Shown one piece after another: positions 20,960-31,556 of a stretch of 64,000 nucleotides of DNA. Numbering within the stretch: the stretch's first letter is position 1; each line of letters opens with the position of its first letter. Position numbers and translations under genes: made by a program. Below the pieces are notes generated by a model. That model did no database searches and had not been told where the DNA came from. It saw nothing but the letters and a program-made list of their open reading frames with translations. The DNA comes from Enterobacter sp. kpr-6 (lineage in GTDB: Bacteria > Pseudomonadota > Gammaproteobacteria > Enterobacterales > Enterobacteriaceae): assembly GCF_900116015.1 (NCBI RefSeq), contig NZ_FOYH01000003.1:496001-560000 (forward strand), given 5' to 3'.

Positions 20960-21526
20960 ATGCTGGAACTTAATGCTGCAAAAACGGCGCTGGTCATTAT
21001 CGATTTGCAGGAAGGTATCCTGCCCTTTGCGGGCGGACCGCATACGGCGTCCGACGTGGTCGCACGCGCCGCACGGCTTGCCGAAAAGTTTCGCGCACAT
21101 CACGCCCCGGTGGTGATGGTGCGCGTGGGCTGGTCAAATGACTTCGCTGAAGCGCTGAAACAGCCAGTAGACGCCCCCGTCCCGGCGCAGGCCTTGCCGC
21201 AAAACTGGTGGCACTATCCGGTGGCGTTAGGTAAGCGCGACAGCGATCTGGAAGTGACCAAACGTCAATGGGGCGCATTTTACGGTACGGATCTGGAGTT
21301 GCAGCTTCGCCGCCGGGGTATTGAAACCATCGTTCTCTGCGGGATCTCCACCAACATTGGCGTGGAATCCACCGCGCGTAACGCGTGGGAACTGGGCTTC
21401 AACCTGCTGGTTGTGGAAGACGCCTGTAGTGCGGCGAGTGTGGAACAACATCAGAGTTCAATGACGCATATCTTCCCGCGCATTGGCCGGGTGCGCAGCA
21501 CTGAAGAGGTGCTGGCCGCGTTATGA
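20960..21526 (+). CDS. yecD: YecD, isochorismatase-family hydrolase
   Basis: 188 residues, the E. coli YecD length. It has the isochorismatase-like Rossmann fold with the catalytic Asp in VIIDLQEG (about D18) and Lys in [11 protein letters not shown]. The usual nucleophilic Cys position reads Gly in [14 protein letters not shown], so a cysteine amidase activity is unlikely. True isochorismatases such as EntB also lack that Cys. Substrate unknown. Its stop overlaps the yecE start (ATGA), so yecD-yecE are coupled. Confidence 0.92.
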   Translation: MLELNAAKTALVIIDLQEGILPFAGGPHTASDVVARAARLAEKFRAHHAPVVMVRVGWSNDFAEALKQPVDAPVPAQALPQNWWHYPVALGKRDSDLEVTKRQWGAFYGTDLELQLRRRGIETIVLCGISTNIGVESTARNAWELGFNLLVVEDACSAASVEQHQSSMTHIFPRIGRVRSTEEVLAAL

Positions 21527-22341
21527 TCTATATCGGGCTGCCGCAATGGTCGCACTCCAAATGGGCGCGACTGGGCATCCAGGGGCTGGAGGATTACGCG
21601 CGTCATTTTAACTGCGTGGAGGGCAACACCACGCTGTACGCCCTGCCGAAAGCCGAAATCGTCCATCGCTGGCGGGATCAGACCAACGATGATTTTCGCT
21701 TCTGTTTTAAATTCCCGCAGACGATTTCCCATCAGGCGGCCCTGCGTGATTGCGATGAATTAACGCAGGAGTTTTTTACCCGCCTCTCGCCGCTTGCCGA
21801 TCGCATCGGACAATACTGGCTCCAGCTTCCGGCAGCCTTTGGCCCGCGCGATCTCCCGGCGCTGTGGGCGTTTCTCGATTCCCTGCCGCGCGAATTCACT
21901 TATGGCGTGGAAGTCCGCCATCAGGCGTTCTTTAGCAAAGGCGAGGCGGAAACGCAGCTTAACCGGGGCCTGCACGCGCGCGGCATTAACCGGGTGATCC
22001 TCGACAGTCGCCCGGTGCACAGCGCGATCCCGCACAATCAGGCCATCATCGACGCCCAGCGTAAAAAACCGAAGGTGCATGTCCATGCCATCACCACGGC
22101 GCAACATCCAATGGTGCGGTTTATCGGTAGCGACAACATGGCCCAAAACACCGCACTGTTTGATGTCTGGCTGAAAAAACTGCCGGAGTGGGAGCAGCGC
22201 ACCACGCCGTTTCTGTTTTTGCACACGCCGGATATCGGTCAGGCGCTGGAACTGGTTGCCACACTCTGGCCCTCATTGCAGTCGGCTATCCCGTCAATCG
22301 GCCCCGCCCCGTCTGTTCCACAACAAACCTCTCTTTTCTGA
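21523..22341 (+). CDS. yecE: YecE, DUF72 protein
   Basis: 272 residues of the DUF72 family, which has a TIM-barrel fold. Visible family motifs are [11 protein letters not shown] at the N-terminus, [11 protein letters not shown] near residue 66 and [11 protein letters not shown] near 127. No enzymatic function is established. It overlaps yecD by four bases and is followed by yecN on the same strand after 54 bp. Confidence 0.93.
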   Translation: MIYIGLPQWSHSKWARLGIQGLEDYARHFNCVEGNTTLYALPKAEIVHRWRDQTNDDFRFCFKFPQTISHQAALRDCDELTQEFFTRLSPLADRIGQYWLQLPAAFGPRDLPALWAFLDSLPREFTYGVEVRHQAFFSKGEAETQLNRGLHARGINRVILDSRPVHSAIPHNQAIIDAQRKKPKVHVHAITTAQHPMVRFIGSDNMAQNTALFDVWLKKLPEWEQRTTPFLFLHTPDIGQALELVATLWPSLQSAIPSIGPAPSVPQQTSLF

Positions 22342-22395
22342 AGCAGTCGCGCTATCATAGAAGTGTGCCATCTTTGTGCATTAAATGGAGTTTTT

Positions 22396-22791
22396 ATGGT
22401 AAGCGCGCTCTATGCCGTGCTGAGTGTATTGCTGCTGTTGAAGTTTTCTTTCGACGTGGTTCGGTTGCGTACCCAATACCGTGTTTCTGCGGGCGACGGG
22501 GGCTTTAGCGAACTGCAAATCGCCATTCGTATTCATGGCAACGCGGTGGAATATATCCCTGCGGCGCTGATCCTGCTGCTGTTTATGGAAATGAACGGCG
22601 CAGAAACCTGGATGGTACATGTCTGTGGACTGCTGCTGATCGTGGGCCGTCTGATGCACTACCACGGTTTTCAACACCGGCTGTTCCGCTGGCGGCGCTC
22701 TGCCATGGGCGCGACCTGGTGTGTGCTGATTATTATGGTGCTGGCTAACCTGTGGTATATGCCCTGGGAGTTGGTTTTCTCCCTGCATTAG
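22396..22791 (+). CDS. yecN: YecN, MAPEG-family membrane protein
   Basis: 131 residues from MVSALYAVLSVLLLL, matching E. coli; an upstream in-frame ATG at 22363 lacks family support. A TAAATGGAG ribosome site precedes it. Four hydrophobic segments (about 3-20, 52-70, 76-92, 107-127) and the RIHGNAVEYIP motif (about 46-56) place it in the MAPEG superfamily of glutathione-linked membrane proteins. Function in bacteria is unknown. Confidence 0.92.
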   Translation: MVSALYAVLSVLLLLKFSFDVVRLRTQYRVSAGDGGFSELQIAIRIHGNAVEYIPAALILLLFMEMNGAETWMVHVCGLLLIVGRLMHYHGFQHRLFRWRRSAMGATWCVLIIMVLANLWYMPWELVFSLH

Positions 22792-24542
<1,751 letters not shown>

Positions 24543-24570
24543 CCTGAATTTCCCCAGGAAGGGGAAGGAC

Positions 24571-24603
24571 AAAAAAAGGCCCCTGTTGAAATTGCAGGGG
24601 CCT
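24571..24603 (-). terminator. Intrinsic terminator after cutC
   Basis: Stem AGGCCCCTG / CAGGGGCCT, nine perfect pairs, followed leftwards by seven U. It lies 48 bp past the cutC stop and 34 bp past cmoB, and may stop both. Confidence 0.85.
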
Positions 24604-24651
24604 GGTACAAGCAAGCATCACATTGGGCGACATGATGCGCGGTAAAAACTG

Positions 24652-25395
24652 TTAACGAAGACGATGACGGGCAATCATCGCTTTCATCTCAGCCACTGCC
24701 GCACCGTCTACACCGTAGCGGGAAAATTCATCCGCGTTAGCATCTGACGACATCGACAGGCCTGAATGACGGTAGCGCATAGGTGAAGGTGTCCAGTCAC
24801 CCGCAGAGCTGTGAACCTCTGCCACCCCAGCGCTCAAAAACTGGTCAAGATTGGATGCGCGAACACCCGCACCCGCCATAATGATTGGAACACCGGATCG
24901 TGCGTTTAGTTCCGTAATTAATGAAAGACCTTTTGCTGCCGAGGGCTGTTGACCGGATGTGAGAACGCGCGCAACGCCTAATTCGGCCAGCTTATCAAAG
25001 GCTTCGTAAGGGTCGCGGCACATATCAAAAGCACGATGAAAAGTGACCGCCATCCCCTTTGCCGCCGCCATAATTTGCGTCATCCGGGGCATATCCACAT
25101 CCCCGTCTTCATTCAGGATGCCGATTACCAGCCCCGGAAAGCCCAGCGCGTTGAGATGGTAAACGTCATCGAGCATGGCGTTAAACTCTTCTGCGTCATA
25201 ACAAAAATCGCCCCCGCGCGGGCGCACAATGGGATGCACCGGAATGGTGAGGTTCTGGCGCACCCGTTTCAGGACGCCATAAGAAACGGTCAGCCCGCCC
25301 TCTTTCGGCGCGGAACACAGTTCAATGCGATCAGCGCCGTGCTGCTGCGCCACCAGCGCGCTCAGTTCGCTGTAACAACAAATTTCCAGTAACAC
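24652..25395 (-). CDS. cutC: CutC family protein
   Basis: 247 residues, TIM-barrel CutC family. The sequence opens [27 protein letters not shown] and keeps the conserved [12 protein letters not shown] and [10 protein letters not shown] motifs. The family was first tied to copper tolerance in E. coli, but that phenotype has been questioned, so the copper role is uncertain. It is monocistronic with a terminator after it, and yecM lies 72 bp upstream on the same strand. Confidence 0.94.
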   Translation of the reverse strand: MLLEICCYSELSALVAQQHGADRIELCSAPKEGGLTVSYGVLKRVRQNLTIPVHPIVRPRGGDFCYDAEEFNAMLDDVYHLNALGFPGLVIGILNEDGDVDMPRMTQIMAAAKGMAVTFHRAFDMCRDPYEAFDKLAELGVARVLTSGQQPSAAKGLSLITELNARSGVPIIMAGAGVRASNLDQFLSAGVAEVHSSAGDWTPSPMRYRHSGLSMSSDANADEFSRYGVDGAAVAEMKAMIARHRLR

Positions 25396-25467
25396 TACGG
25401 TTTTCTCCCTGAAACATCAGTATCCGCTCATCATGCTACGCCGCCCGAGGCCCCGCGCTGCGTGACA

Positions 25468-26034
25468 TCACACGCTTTGTTCGCTGGCAACAATTGCTTC
25501 GATGCTCCACGGATGAAATTTGATCGTCACCTGGCCGTCGGTGACTGCAAGCGTCGGATTAGGCAGCCGCTCACGCTCGCCTTTCGGCGAACTGGTTTTG
25601 ACGAAAATTCCCGGCTGGCTTAAGCCGTCATCGGAGAGCAGCGCCAGCGCGCGGGCGTTGAGCGAGTCCGGCTCGCCCGGCAGGACGATTTCGATATGCT
25701 CCCAGCCTTCATGCGGGTAACGTTTTTCGCCAGGCCAGGGCAATTCCACCACGCTGAATTGCCAGTGCGCCACGCACACCGGCTGATGCAGTTTAAACAG
25801 GCAAATCGGGCGACCATTGATGATATTTTCGCTGAGCAGTTCGCCGCACTGTTCAAATCCGCGTCGCCAGCGTTCAGCGGTCGTGTTCTGATGACAACGC
25901 AATGAAATGTGATCGGCATCAAGCGGCGCGATATCCAGCCCGAGCCGGGTGGCAAGTTCTGTTAACGCTTTGGTGAAACGCGGTAAATCTGCGGAAATAT
26001 CATGCAGTTCGTCAATGGATTGCCAGTCGGCCAT
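25468..26034 (-). CDS. yecM: YecM, VOC-superfamily protein
   Basis: 188 residues from MADWQSIDELHDISADL, the E. coli length; the ATG three codons earlier is less likely. It has the glyoxalase/VOC-type fold, with ISLRCHQN (about 43-50), FSVVELPWPGEKRYPHEGWEHIEIVLP (metal-site-like HEGWEHIE, about 107-116) and FHPWSIE near the end. Function is unknown; a metal site is suggested only by family resemblance. It is divergent from argS. Confidence 0.92.
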   Translation of the reverse strand: MADWQSIDELHDISADLPRFTKALTELATRLGLDIAPLDADHISLRCHQNTTAERWRRGFEQCGELLSENIINGRPICLFKLHQPVCVAHWQFSVVELPWPGEKRYPHEGWEHIEIVLPGEPDSLNARALALLSDDGLSQPGIFVKTSSPKGERERLPNPTLAVTDGQVTIKFHPWSIEAIVASEQSV

Positions 26035-26270
26035 ATTCAACACTCTTCATCGGATACAAAGGCGCTAATTTACGCGCTTGCCCGCATTTGACCAACCGCA
26101 GAATGCATTTGGCGCACGATGAATAGTTATGCACTTATTATCGCTGATTTTTTGCACAACCTGCGCGGTGCACAATGCTGACGGCAAAAGCCATTTGCAG
26201 TATACTCCCGCCCTAATTCTCAAACGGGCGCGGGTATTGTCCACTCGCGTCAAAAACGTAAGGTATCACG

Positions 26271-28004
26271 GTGAATATTCAGGCTCTCCTCTCAGAAAAA
26301 GTCAGTCAGGCACTGATTGCCGCAGGCGCACCTGCGGATTGCGAACCTCAGGTTCGTCAGTCAGCAAAAGTACAGTTTGGTGACTATCAGGCCAATGGCG
26401 TGATGGCAGTTGCTAAAAAACTGGGCATGCCGCCACGACAGGTTGCAGAGCTTGTGCTGTCTCATCTCGATCTCAACGGGATCGCCAGCAAAGTTGAAAT
26501 CGCCGGTCCTGGCTTTATCAACATCTTCCTGGAACCTGCGTTTCTGGCCGATCACGTTAACCAGGCGCTGGCCTCGGACCGTCTGGGCGTGTCTCAGCCT
26601 GAGCCGCAAACCGTGGTTATCGACTACTCTGCGCCGAACGTGGCAAAAGAGATGCACGTTGGTCACCTGCGCTCAACCATCATCGGTGATGCCTCCGTGC
26701 GCACCCTGGAGTTCCTCGGTCATAAAGTGATCCGCGCGAACCACGTCGGCGACTGGGGCACCCAGTTCGGCATGCTGATTGCATTCCTTGAGCTGAAACA
26801 GCAGGAAAACGCCGGCGAAATGGCGCTGGCGGATCTGGAAGAGTTCTACCGTGCGGCAAAAGCGCATTACGACGAAGACGCCGCTTTTGCTGAGCGCGCG
26901 CGTAATTACGTGGTGAAGCTGCAGGGCGGCGACGAGTATTGCCGTGAAATGTGGCGCAAGCTGGTCGACATCACCATGACGCAAAACCAGCTCACCTATA
27001 ACCGTCTGAACGTGACCCTGACCCGCGACGATGTGATGGGCGAAAGCCTGTACAACCCAATGCTGGCAGGTATCGTGGCCGATCTGAAGGCACAGGGCCT
27101 GGCGGTTGAAAGCGAAGGCGCAACCGTCGTTTTCCTCGACGAATACAAAAACAAAGAAGGCGATCCGATGGGCGTCATCATCCAGAAAAAGGATGGCGGC
27201 TACCTCTACACCACCACGGACATCGCCTGTGCGAAATACCGTTTCGAGACGCTGCATGCCGACCGCGTGCTTTACTACATTGACTCCCGCCAGCACCAGC
27301 ACCTGATGCAGGCCTGGACTATTGTGCGTAAAGCCGGTTACGTGCCGGATTCCGTGCCGCTGGAGCACCACATGTTCGGCATGATGCTGGGCAAAGACGG
27401 CAAGCCGTTCAAAACCCGCGCAGGCGGTACGGTGAAACTGGCGGATCTGCTGGATGAAGCGCTGGAACGCGCCCGTCGTCTGGTGGCGGAGAAAAACCCG
27501 GACATGCCTGCCGATGAGCTGGAAAAACTGGCGAACGCGGTCGGTATTGGAGCCGTGAAGTACGCGGATCTGTCGAAAAGCCGCACTACCGATTACGTCT
27601 TCGACTGGGACAACATGCTGGCGTTTGAAGGCAACACCGCGCCATATATGCAGTACGCCTACACCCGCGTGCTCTCCGTGTTCCGTAAGGCCGGTCTGGA
27701 TGAAAGCGCCCTGAGCGAAGCCCCGGTGATCCTGACGGAAGATCGTGAAGTTCAGCTCGCCGCGCGTCTGCTGCAATTTGAAGAGACGTTAACCGTGGTA
27801 GCCCGCGAAGGTACACCGCACGTGATGTGTGCGTATCTGTACGATTTAGCCGGCCTGTTCTCTGGCTTCTACGAACACTGCCCGATCCTGAGCGCCGAAG
27901 ATGACGCTACCCGTCAAAGCCGCCTGAAACTGGCGCTGCTGACAGCGAAAACGCTGAAGCAGGGTCTGGATACGTTGGGTATTGAGACAGTAGAACGGAT
28001 GTAA
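26271..28004 (+). CDS. argS: ArgS, arginyl-tRNA synthetase
   Basis: 577 residues from a GTG start, the same length and N-terminus as E. coli ArgS. Class I synthetase: an N-terminal tRNA D-loop domain (about 1-110), the HIGH motif as HVGH in [16 protein letters not shown] (about 122-137), no canonical KMSKS loop as usual for ArgRS ([11 protein letters not shown]), and a C-terminal DALR anticodon domain from about 455. It attaches arginine to tRNA-Arg. It is followed by repeat copy B. Confidence 0.98.
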   Translation: MNIQALLSEKVSQALIAAGAPADCEPQVRQSAKVQFGDYQANGVMAVAKKLGMPPRQVAELVLSHLDLNGIASKVEIAGPGFINIFLEPAFLADHVNQALASDRLGVSQPEPQTVVIDYSAPNVAKEMHVGHLRSTIIGDASVRTLEFLGHKVIRANHVGDWGTQFGMLIAFLELKQQENAGEMALADLEEFYRAAKAHYDEDAAFAERARNYVVKLQGGDEYCREMWRKLVDITMTQNQLTYNRLNVTLTRDDVMGESLYNPMLAGIVADLKAQGLAVESEGATVVFLDEYKNKEGDPMGVIIQKKDGGYLYTTTDIACAKYRFETLHADRVLYYIDSRQHQHLMQAWTIVRKAGYVPDSVPLEHHMFGMMLGKDGKPFKTRAGGTVKLADLLDEALERARRLVAEKNPDMPADELEKLANAVGIGAVKYADLSKSRTTDYVFDWDNMLAFEGNTAPYMQYAYTRVLSVFRKAGLDESALSEAPVILTEDREVQLAARLLQFEETLTVVAREGTPHVMCAYLYDLAGLFSGFYEHCPILSAEDDATRQSRLKLALLTAKTLKQGLDTLGIETVERM

Positions 28005-28010
28005 TTAACA

Positions 28011-28155
28011 CCCCTCACCCCGGCCCTCTCCCTAAGGGAGAGGGAGAAAGGCGAGTCCATGCTCGATCTGTCCCCTCTCCCCATGGGAGAGGGAGAAAGT
28101 CCAGTCCGTGCTCGATCTGTCCCCTCTCCCCATGGGAGAGGGTTAGGGTGAGGGG
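28011..28155. repeat. Composite GGGAGAGGG palindromic repeat, copy B
   Basis: 145-bp element with the same CCCCTCACCC and GGGTGAGGGG boundaries as copy A but three internal CCTCTCCC...GGGAGAGG hairpins. Two units, each ending CTCGATCTGTCCCCTCTCC, repeat with a 49-bp period (28062 and 28111), so copy B looks like copy A enlarged by one tandem unit. It lies between convergent argS and rhiN. Confidence 0.85.
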
Positions 28156-28163
28156 GAATCCTG

Positions 28164-29303
28164 TCAAAAATACTTGCGCAAATACTCCGTCAGACACAGC
28201 ATCGCCATTGCCTGACCGTATGGCATTGAGGTGCGGGGAATATCGCGGTAGAACTGCAAATTCGATCCCATACCGGTACCAAACGATGTTTGCAGCAGTT
28301 CGCCTTCCGGGGAAATGTTCTGCACCACGCCTTTAATCGCCTTCTCTGCCACTTCCGCATATTCCTGTCCGACATAGCGCTTGCGCACCGCTTTCAGAAT
28401 GCCGTAGGCAAAGCCTGCGGTGGCAGACGATTCCAGATAAGACTCCGGGTCATCAAGCAGCGTGTGCCACAGGCCGCTGTCGTCCTGGCATTTTGCCAGG
28501 GCGGCGATCTGCGCATTCAGCACCTGCACCAGGTAACGGCGTACCGCGTTGTTCTCCGGCAGATCCACAAGCTCAAGGAAATCCGGGATCACGATGGTTA
28601 ACCAGCTATTGCCGCGCGCCCAGCGGGCACTGGCAAAGTTATGATGACCGTCGTAGTTCCAGCCGTGGAACCACAGCCCGGTTTCACGATCCATCAGATT
28701 TTGCACGTGCAGCAGGAACTGATACACCGCTTCTTCCACGTAGTCCGGGCGGTTTAACAGCTTGCCGATTTTCGCCAGCGGCAGCACGGTCATCATCAGC
28801 GTGTCATCCCACATTTGCTGATGATTCTCTTCCGCCAGCGTAATGTGCTGCATTCCGCCATGATCGGTACGCGGCATCTCATGCATCGCCCATTCTGCCC
28901 ACGTCTCCAGCCACGGCAGATAAGAGGCGTTGCCGGTCTCTTCGTAGCGGTACGCCAGGGTCAGGAACGGAGCCATAGTATTGACGTTTTTGGTGGTCGC
29001 CCCTTCCGCAAAGCGGTCGGCAAACCAGCTATCAATAATGTCGCGCATCGCGGTATCGCCGGTCTGACGATAATACTGATACATGCCATACAGCCCTACG
29101 CCGTGCGTCCATTCCCAGCCTGCCCAGCCTTTGGTGTCGATGACCCGCCCGTCGTCCAGCCGCAGTAAAAATTTACCGGTCTCATCCTGAATGTTGACCA
29201 GATTATGCGTCACCTTCTGGATCAGCGCTTTCAGTTCATCGCGGGCAATAAAACGCTCCGGCTGACGCAGCAAAGGGCTATGTTTGACAGGGTAAACAAT
29301 CAT
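28164..29303 (-). CDS. rhiN: RhiN-like unsaturated rhamnogalacturonyl hydrolase (GH105)
   Basis: 379 residues, no signal peptide, so cytoplasmic. An alpha/alpha-barrel of glycoside hydrolase family 88/105 is indicated by WEWTHGVGLYGMYQYY near residue 62, QMWDDTLMM (the catalytic Asp region) near residue 162, FHGWNYDGHHNFASARWARGNSW near 213-235 and SSATAGFAYGILKAV near 307. Such enzymes remove the unsaturated galacturonate from rhamnogalacturonan lyase products. The gene directly abuts the transporter gene rhiT (no gap), like Dickeya rhiTN. Symbol by analogy. Confidence 0.8.
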   Translation of the reverse strand: MIVYPVKHSPLLRQPERFIARDELKALIQKVTHNLVNIQDETGKFLLRLDDGRVIDTKGWAGWEWTHGVGLYGMYQYYRQTGDTAMRDIIDSWFADRFAEGATTKNVNTMAPFLTLAYRYEETGNASYLPWLETWAEWAMHEMPRTDHGGMQHITLAEENHQQMWDDTLMMTVLPLAKIGKLLNRPDYVEEAVYQFLLHVQNLMDRETGLWFHGWNYDGHHNFASARWARGNSWLTIVIPDFLELVDLPENNAVRRYLVQVLNAQIAALAKCQDDSGLWHTLLDDPESYLESSATAGFAYGILKAVRKRYVGQEYAEVAEKAIKGVVQNISPEGELLQTSFGTGMGSNLQFYRDIPRTSMPYGQAMAMLCLTEYLRKYF

Positions 29304-30890
29304 TTACTTCACCTCTTGAGTATTAAATTCACCTGATTTACGCGCAGAAAGCGATCCCGGCGCAGGCTTATGACGATTCAGGAAGCCGATATTGTTATTC
29401 CCCCACAGGGATTCGTAAGGCATACCCGCCAGCATCTCGACGGTGGCACGGGCTTCCGGGGTAAGGGTTTCCGGCATAATGCGGCCTGACTGACGCATTT
29501 TTTCGGTTTCTGCACGCAGCACGCTGTGTGTTTTCAGGTTCAGCTTAAAGCGCAGGGAGACCAGGAAACCGCAGAGCAGCACGGCAACTGTACCGAAGCA
29601 GAGGATCATCAGAATGGTATGACTGACCGATTCCACCTGGGTTTTCTGCCCGGAGACGAAACCGGAAGCCTGCATCACAATCCCCACCAGCATTACCGCA
29701 CCGGCCTGGGACGCTTTACGGGTCAGGGTCATGATCCCGGCGAAGATCCCTTCACGGCGCTGGCCGGTGACCACTTCGTCGATGTCAGAAATGTAGGTGT
29801 AGGTGTTCCACGGTACATAGTTGATACCACCACGACCGAGGCCGGCAATCGCAGAAACCAGCAGCATCAGCGAGTAAATATCGCTCAGTCCGGCGTAGTA
29901 CAGCACGGCATAAGAGATAGAGCTCAGACCAAACAGGGTCACGACCATACGGTAAGACGGCGCTGGCCCGAAGCGGATGCACAGCGGGATCATGATCATT
30001 ACGGCGATGAACTGGAAAATCGCCATGGTGCCCAGCAGGTTCGACGCCATTGATGCATCCTGCATCAGCACGAAGACCACGTAGTAGGTAAAGACGGCGT
30101 TGAACACGTCCTGCGCGATGTAACCGCCGAGGTACATGCCCAGGTGCTGACGGAAAATCTTAATGCGCAGCGTAGAGGAGAGCTCAATAAACAGACGGCC
30201 CATGCTCTGTTTGAAAGTAAGGTGTTTTTTCTCTTCTTCGGCACGCAGCGCCGCTTCGGTCCACTCTTCACGTGGGCGTTCCCAGGTAAAGAACCACACG
30301 AAGGTCAGCATCGTGGCGCACAGCACGGAGAACACCAGGCTTGCGTAGAAGAAGGAGATCGGGTTGTCTTTGCCGAAATGCGCCAGCAGGATCCCCGGCA
30401 GGAACGACGCCAGAATCGCCGACATCTGCGCCATACCGATGCGCGCGCCGGAGAATTTGGTTTTCTGTTTGAAATCGTCGGTCATTTCCGGCACCAGCGT
30501 TTCGTACGGTACCAGGATCATGGTGTAAACGATATCGAAAATCAGATAGGTAACGAGGTAATACCAGAAGCCCATATCGCCAACCCACATAATGGAGTAG
30601 CTAAATACGCACGGAATACCCAGTAAAATAAAGAACTTACGGCGGCCAAAGCGTTTGCCAAGCCAGGTTGAGCCGAAGTTATCGGTTAAGAAGCCCATCA
30701 GCGGACTGATGACCGCATCCGCCACCCTTGCCGCGGCGAAGATGAACGTCGCCTCGATAGGGGTTAATCCACAGAAGGTAGTATAGAAATAAAGGAGCCA
30801 CGCAGCGGTCAGTGCTGTCGTGCCTGCACCCAAAAAATCACCCGATCCATAGGCGAGATAGTTCGCCAATCCTATTTTACGTGTTTTCAT
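29304..30890 (-). CDS. rhiT: RhiT-like rhamnogalacturonide:cation symporter (GPH family)
   Basis: 528 residues with about twelve membrane segments. It belongs to the glycoside-pentoside-hexuronide cation symporter family: NYLAYGSGDFLGAG at the start, ARVADAVISPLMGFLTDNFGSTWLGKRFGRRK at about 54-85, and the GRGGINYVPWNTYTYISDIDEVVTGQRREG loop near 345-375. A cytoplasmic tail of about 75 residues follows the last helix. It probably imports unsaturated rhamnogalacturonides for RhiN. In Dickeya such genes are activated by RhaS and CRP; I saw no clear site for either upstream. Confidence 0.8.
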   Translation of the reverse strand: MKTRKIGLANYLAYGSGDFLGAGTTALTAAWLLYFYTTFCGLTPIEATFIFAAARVADAVISPLMGFLTDNFGSTWLGKRFGRRKFFILLGIPCVFSYSIMWVGDMGFWYYLVTYLIFDIVYTMILVPYETLVPEMTDDFKQKTKFSGARIGMAQMSAILASFLPGILLAHFGKDNPISFFYASLVFSVLCATMLTFVWFFTWERPREEWTEAALRAEEEKKHLTFKQSMGRLFIELSSTLRIKIFRQHLGMYLGGYIAQDVFNAVFTYYVVFVLMQDASMASNLLGTMAIFQFIAVMIMIPLCIRFGPAPSYRMVVTLFGLSSISYAVLYYAGLSDIYSLMLLVSAIAGLGRGGINYVPWNTYTYISDIDEVVTGQRREGIFAGIMTLTRKASQAGAVMLVGIVMQASGFVSGQKTQVESVSHTILMILCFGTVAVLLCGFLVSLRFKLNLKTHSVLRAETEKMRQSGRIMPETLTPEARATVEMLAGMPYESLWGNNNIGFLNRHKPAPGSLSARKSGEFNTQEVK

Positions 30891-31163
30891 TGCCGTAAAC
30901 CCTGTTGGTTATTGGGAGAACTCCGGCAGTCTGGCTTATCCAAGGGAGTCCTTACACGGCTAAGGTAAAATTATGTGAACTGAGAAACCTTTCTGTTTCT
31001 GCCATGGGAATCAGGCAACTGGCAAAAATGCAAAGAGTCTCGCTACGCGTGTCACTGATTTATAAAACAGTGTTTCTCTTGCATCAAAAGGTGAGGTCAG
31101 AATTTGCGAGCCAGCCATCATAATCCGGGCGGATAAGCTGATGACTGGCGAAAAGAAGAGCAG

Positions 31164-31556
31164 TTAGCGGTAGTTAACGATGACGTTGTTGCGGCTGACT
31201 TTCAGCGCCGGTATCAGCCGCCCGCCGCCGGGGACTTCAAAAATAAAGCGCAGCGGTTCAACCGCGGGCACATCGCTGAAGCCGTGGGTAGTGCCACGTT
31301 CGCCATCCAGCTCCACGCAGCGGGTCTGGGCGCATAAACGCACCCGCAGTCCGGCAGGCGTCGGGCCATTCAGTTCATATTGCCAGGCCACCAGCGTCAT
31401 CAGCCCGGAAACCGGCTGCGATGCCGATAACGGCCGGGATGACATTGACTCGCCCCGGTGATTGAGGGTGATGCCGATACTGCTGGCCTGCCACATCCCC
31501 TCGCCCGCCGCGTGCGCGAAAAGCGGCAGCGCGAGGATTAACGCCAGAATGCGCAT
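31164..31556 (-). CDS. flhE: FlhE, flagellar periplasmic protein
   Basis: 130 residues with a signal peptide (MRILALILALPLFAHA, cut near AGEG). FlhE is the third gene of flhBAE; its start overlaps the flhA stop (TAATG). In Salmonella it acts in the periplasm to stop proton leakage through the flagellar export gate. Two cysteines (LCAQTRCVEL) may form a disulphide. In E. coli the next genes are flhE then argS; here rhiTN is inserted between them. Confidence 0.93.
   Translation of the reverse strand: MRILALILALPLFAHAAGEGMWQASSIGITLNHRGESMSSRPLSASQPVSGLMTLVAWQYELNGPTPAGLRVRLCAQTRCVELDGERGTTHGFSDVPAVEPLRFIFEVPGGGRLIPALKVSRNNVIVNYR

Noticed and set aside
30970-31060. CRP or RhaS site upstream of rhiT
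   Set aside because: A TGTGA half-site at about 30974 has no matching TCACA, and no RhaS-like direct repeat was clear.
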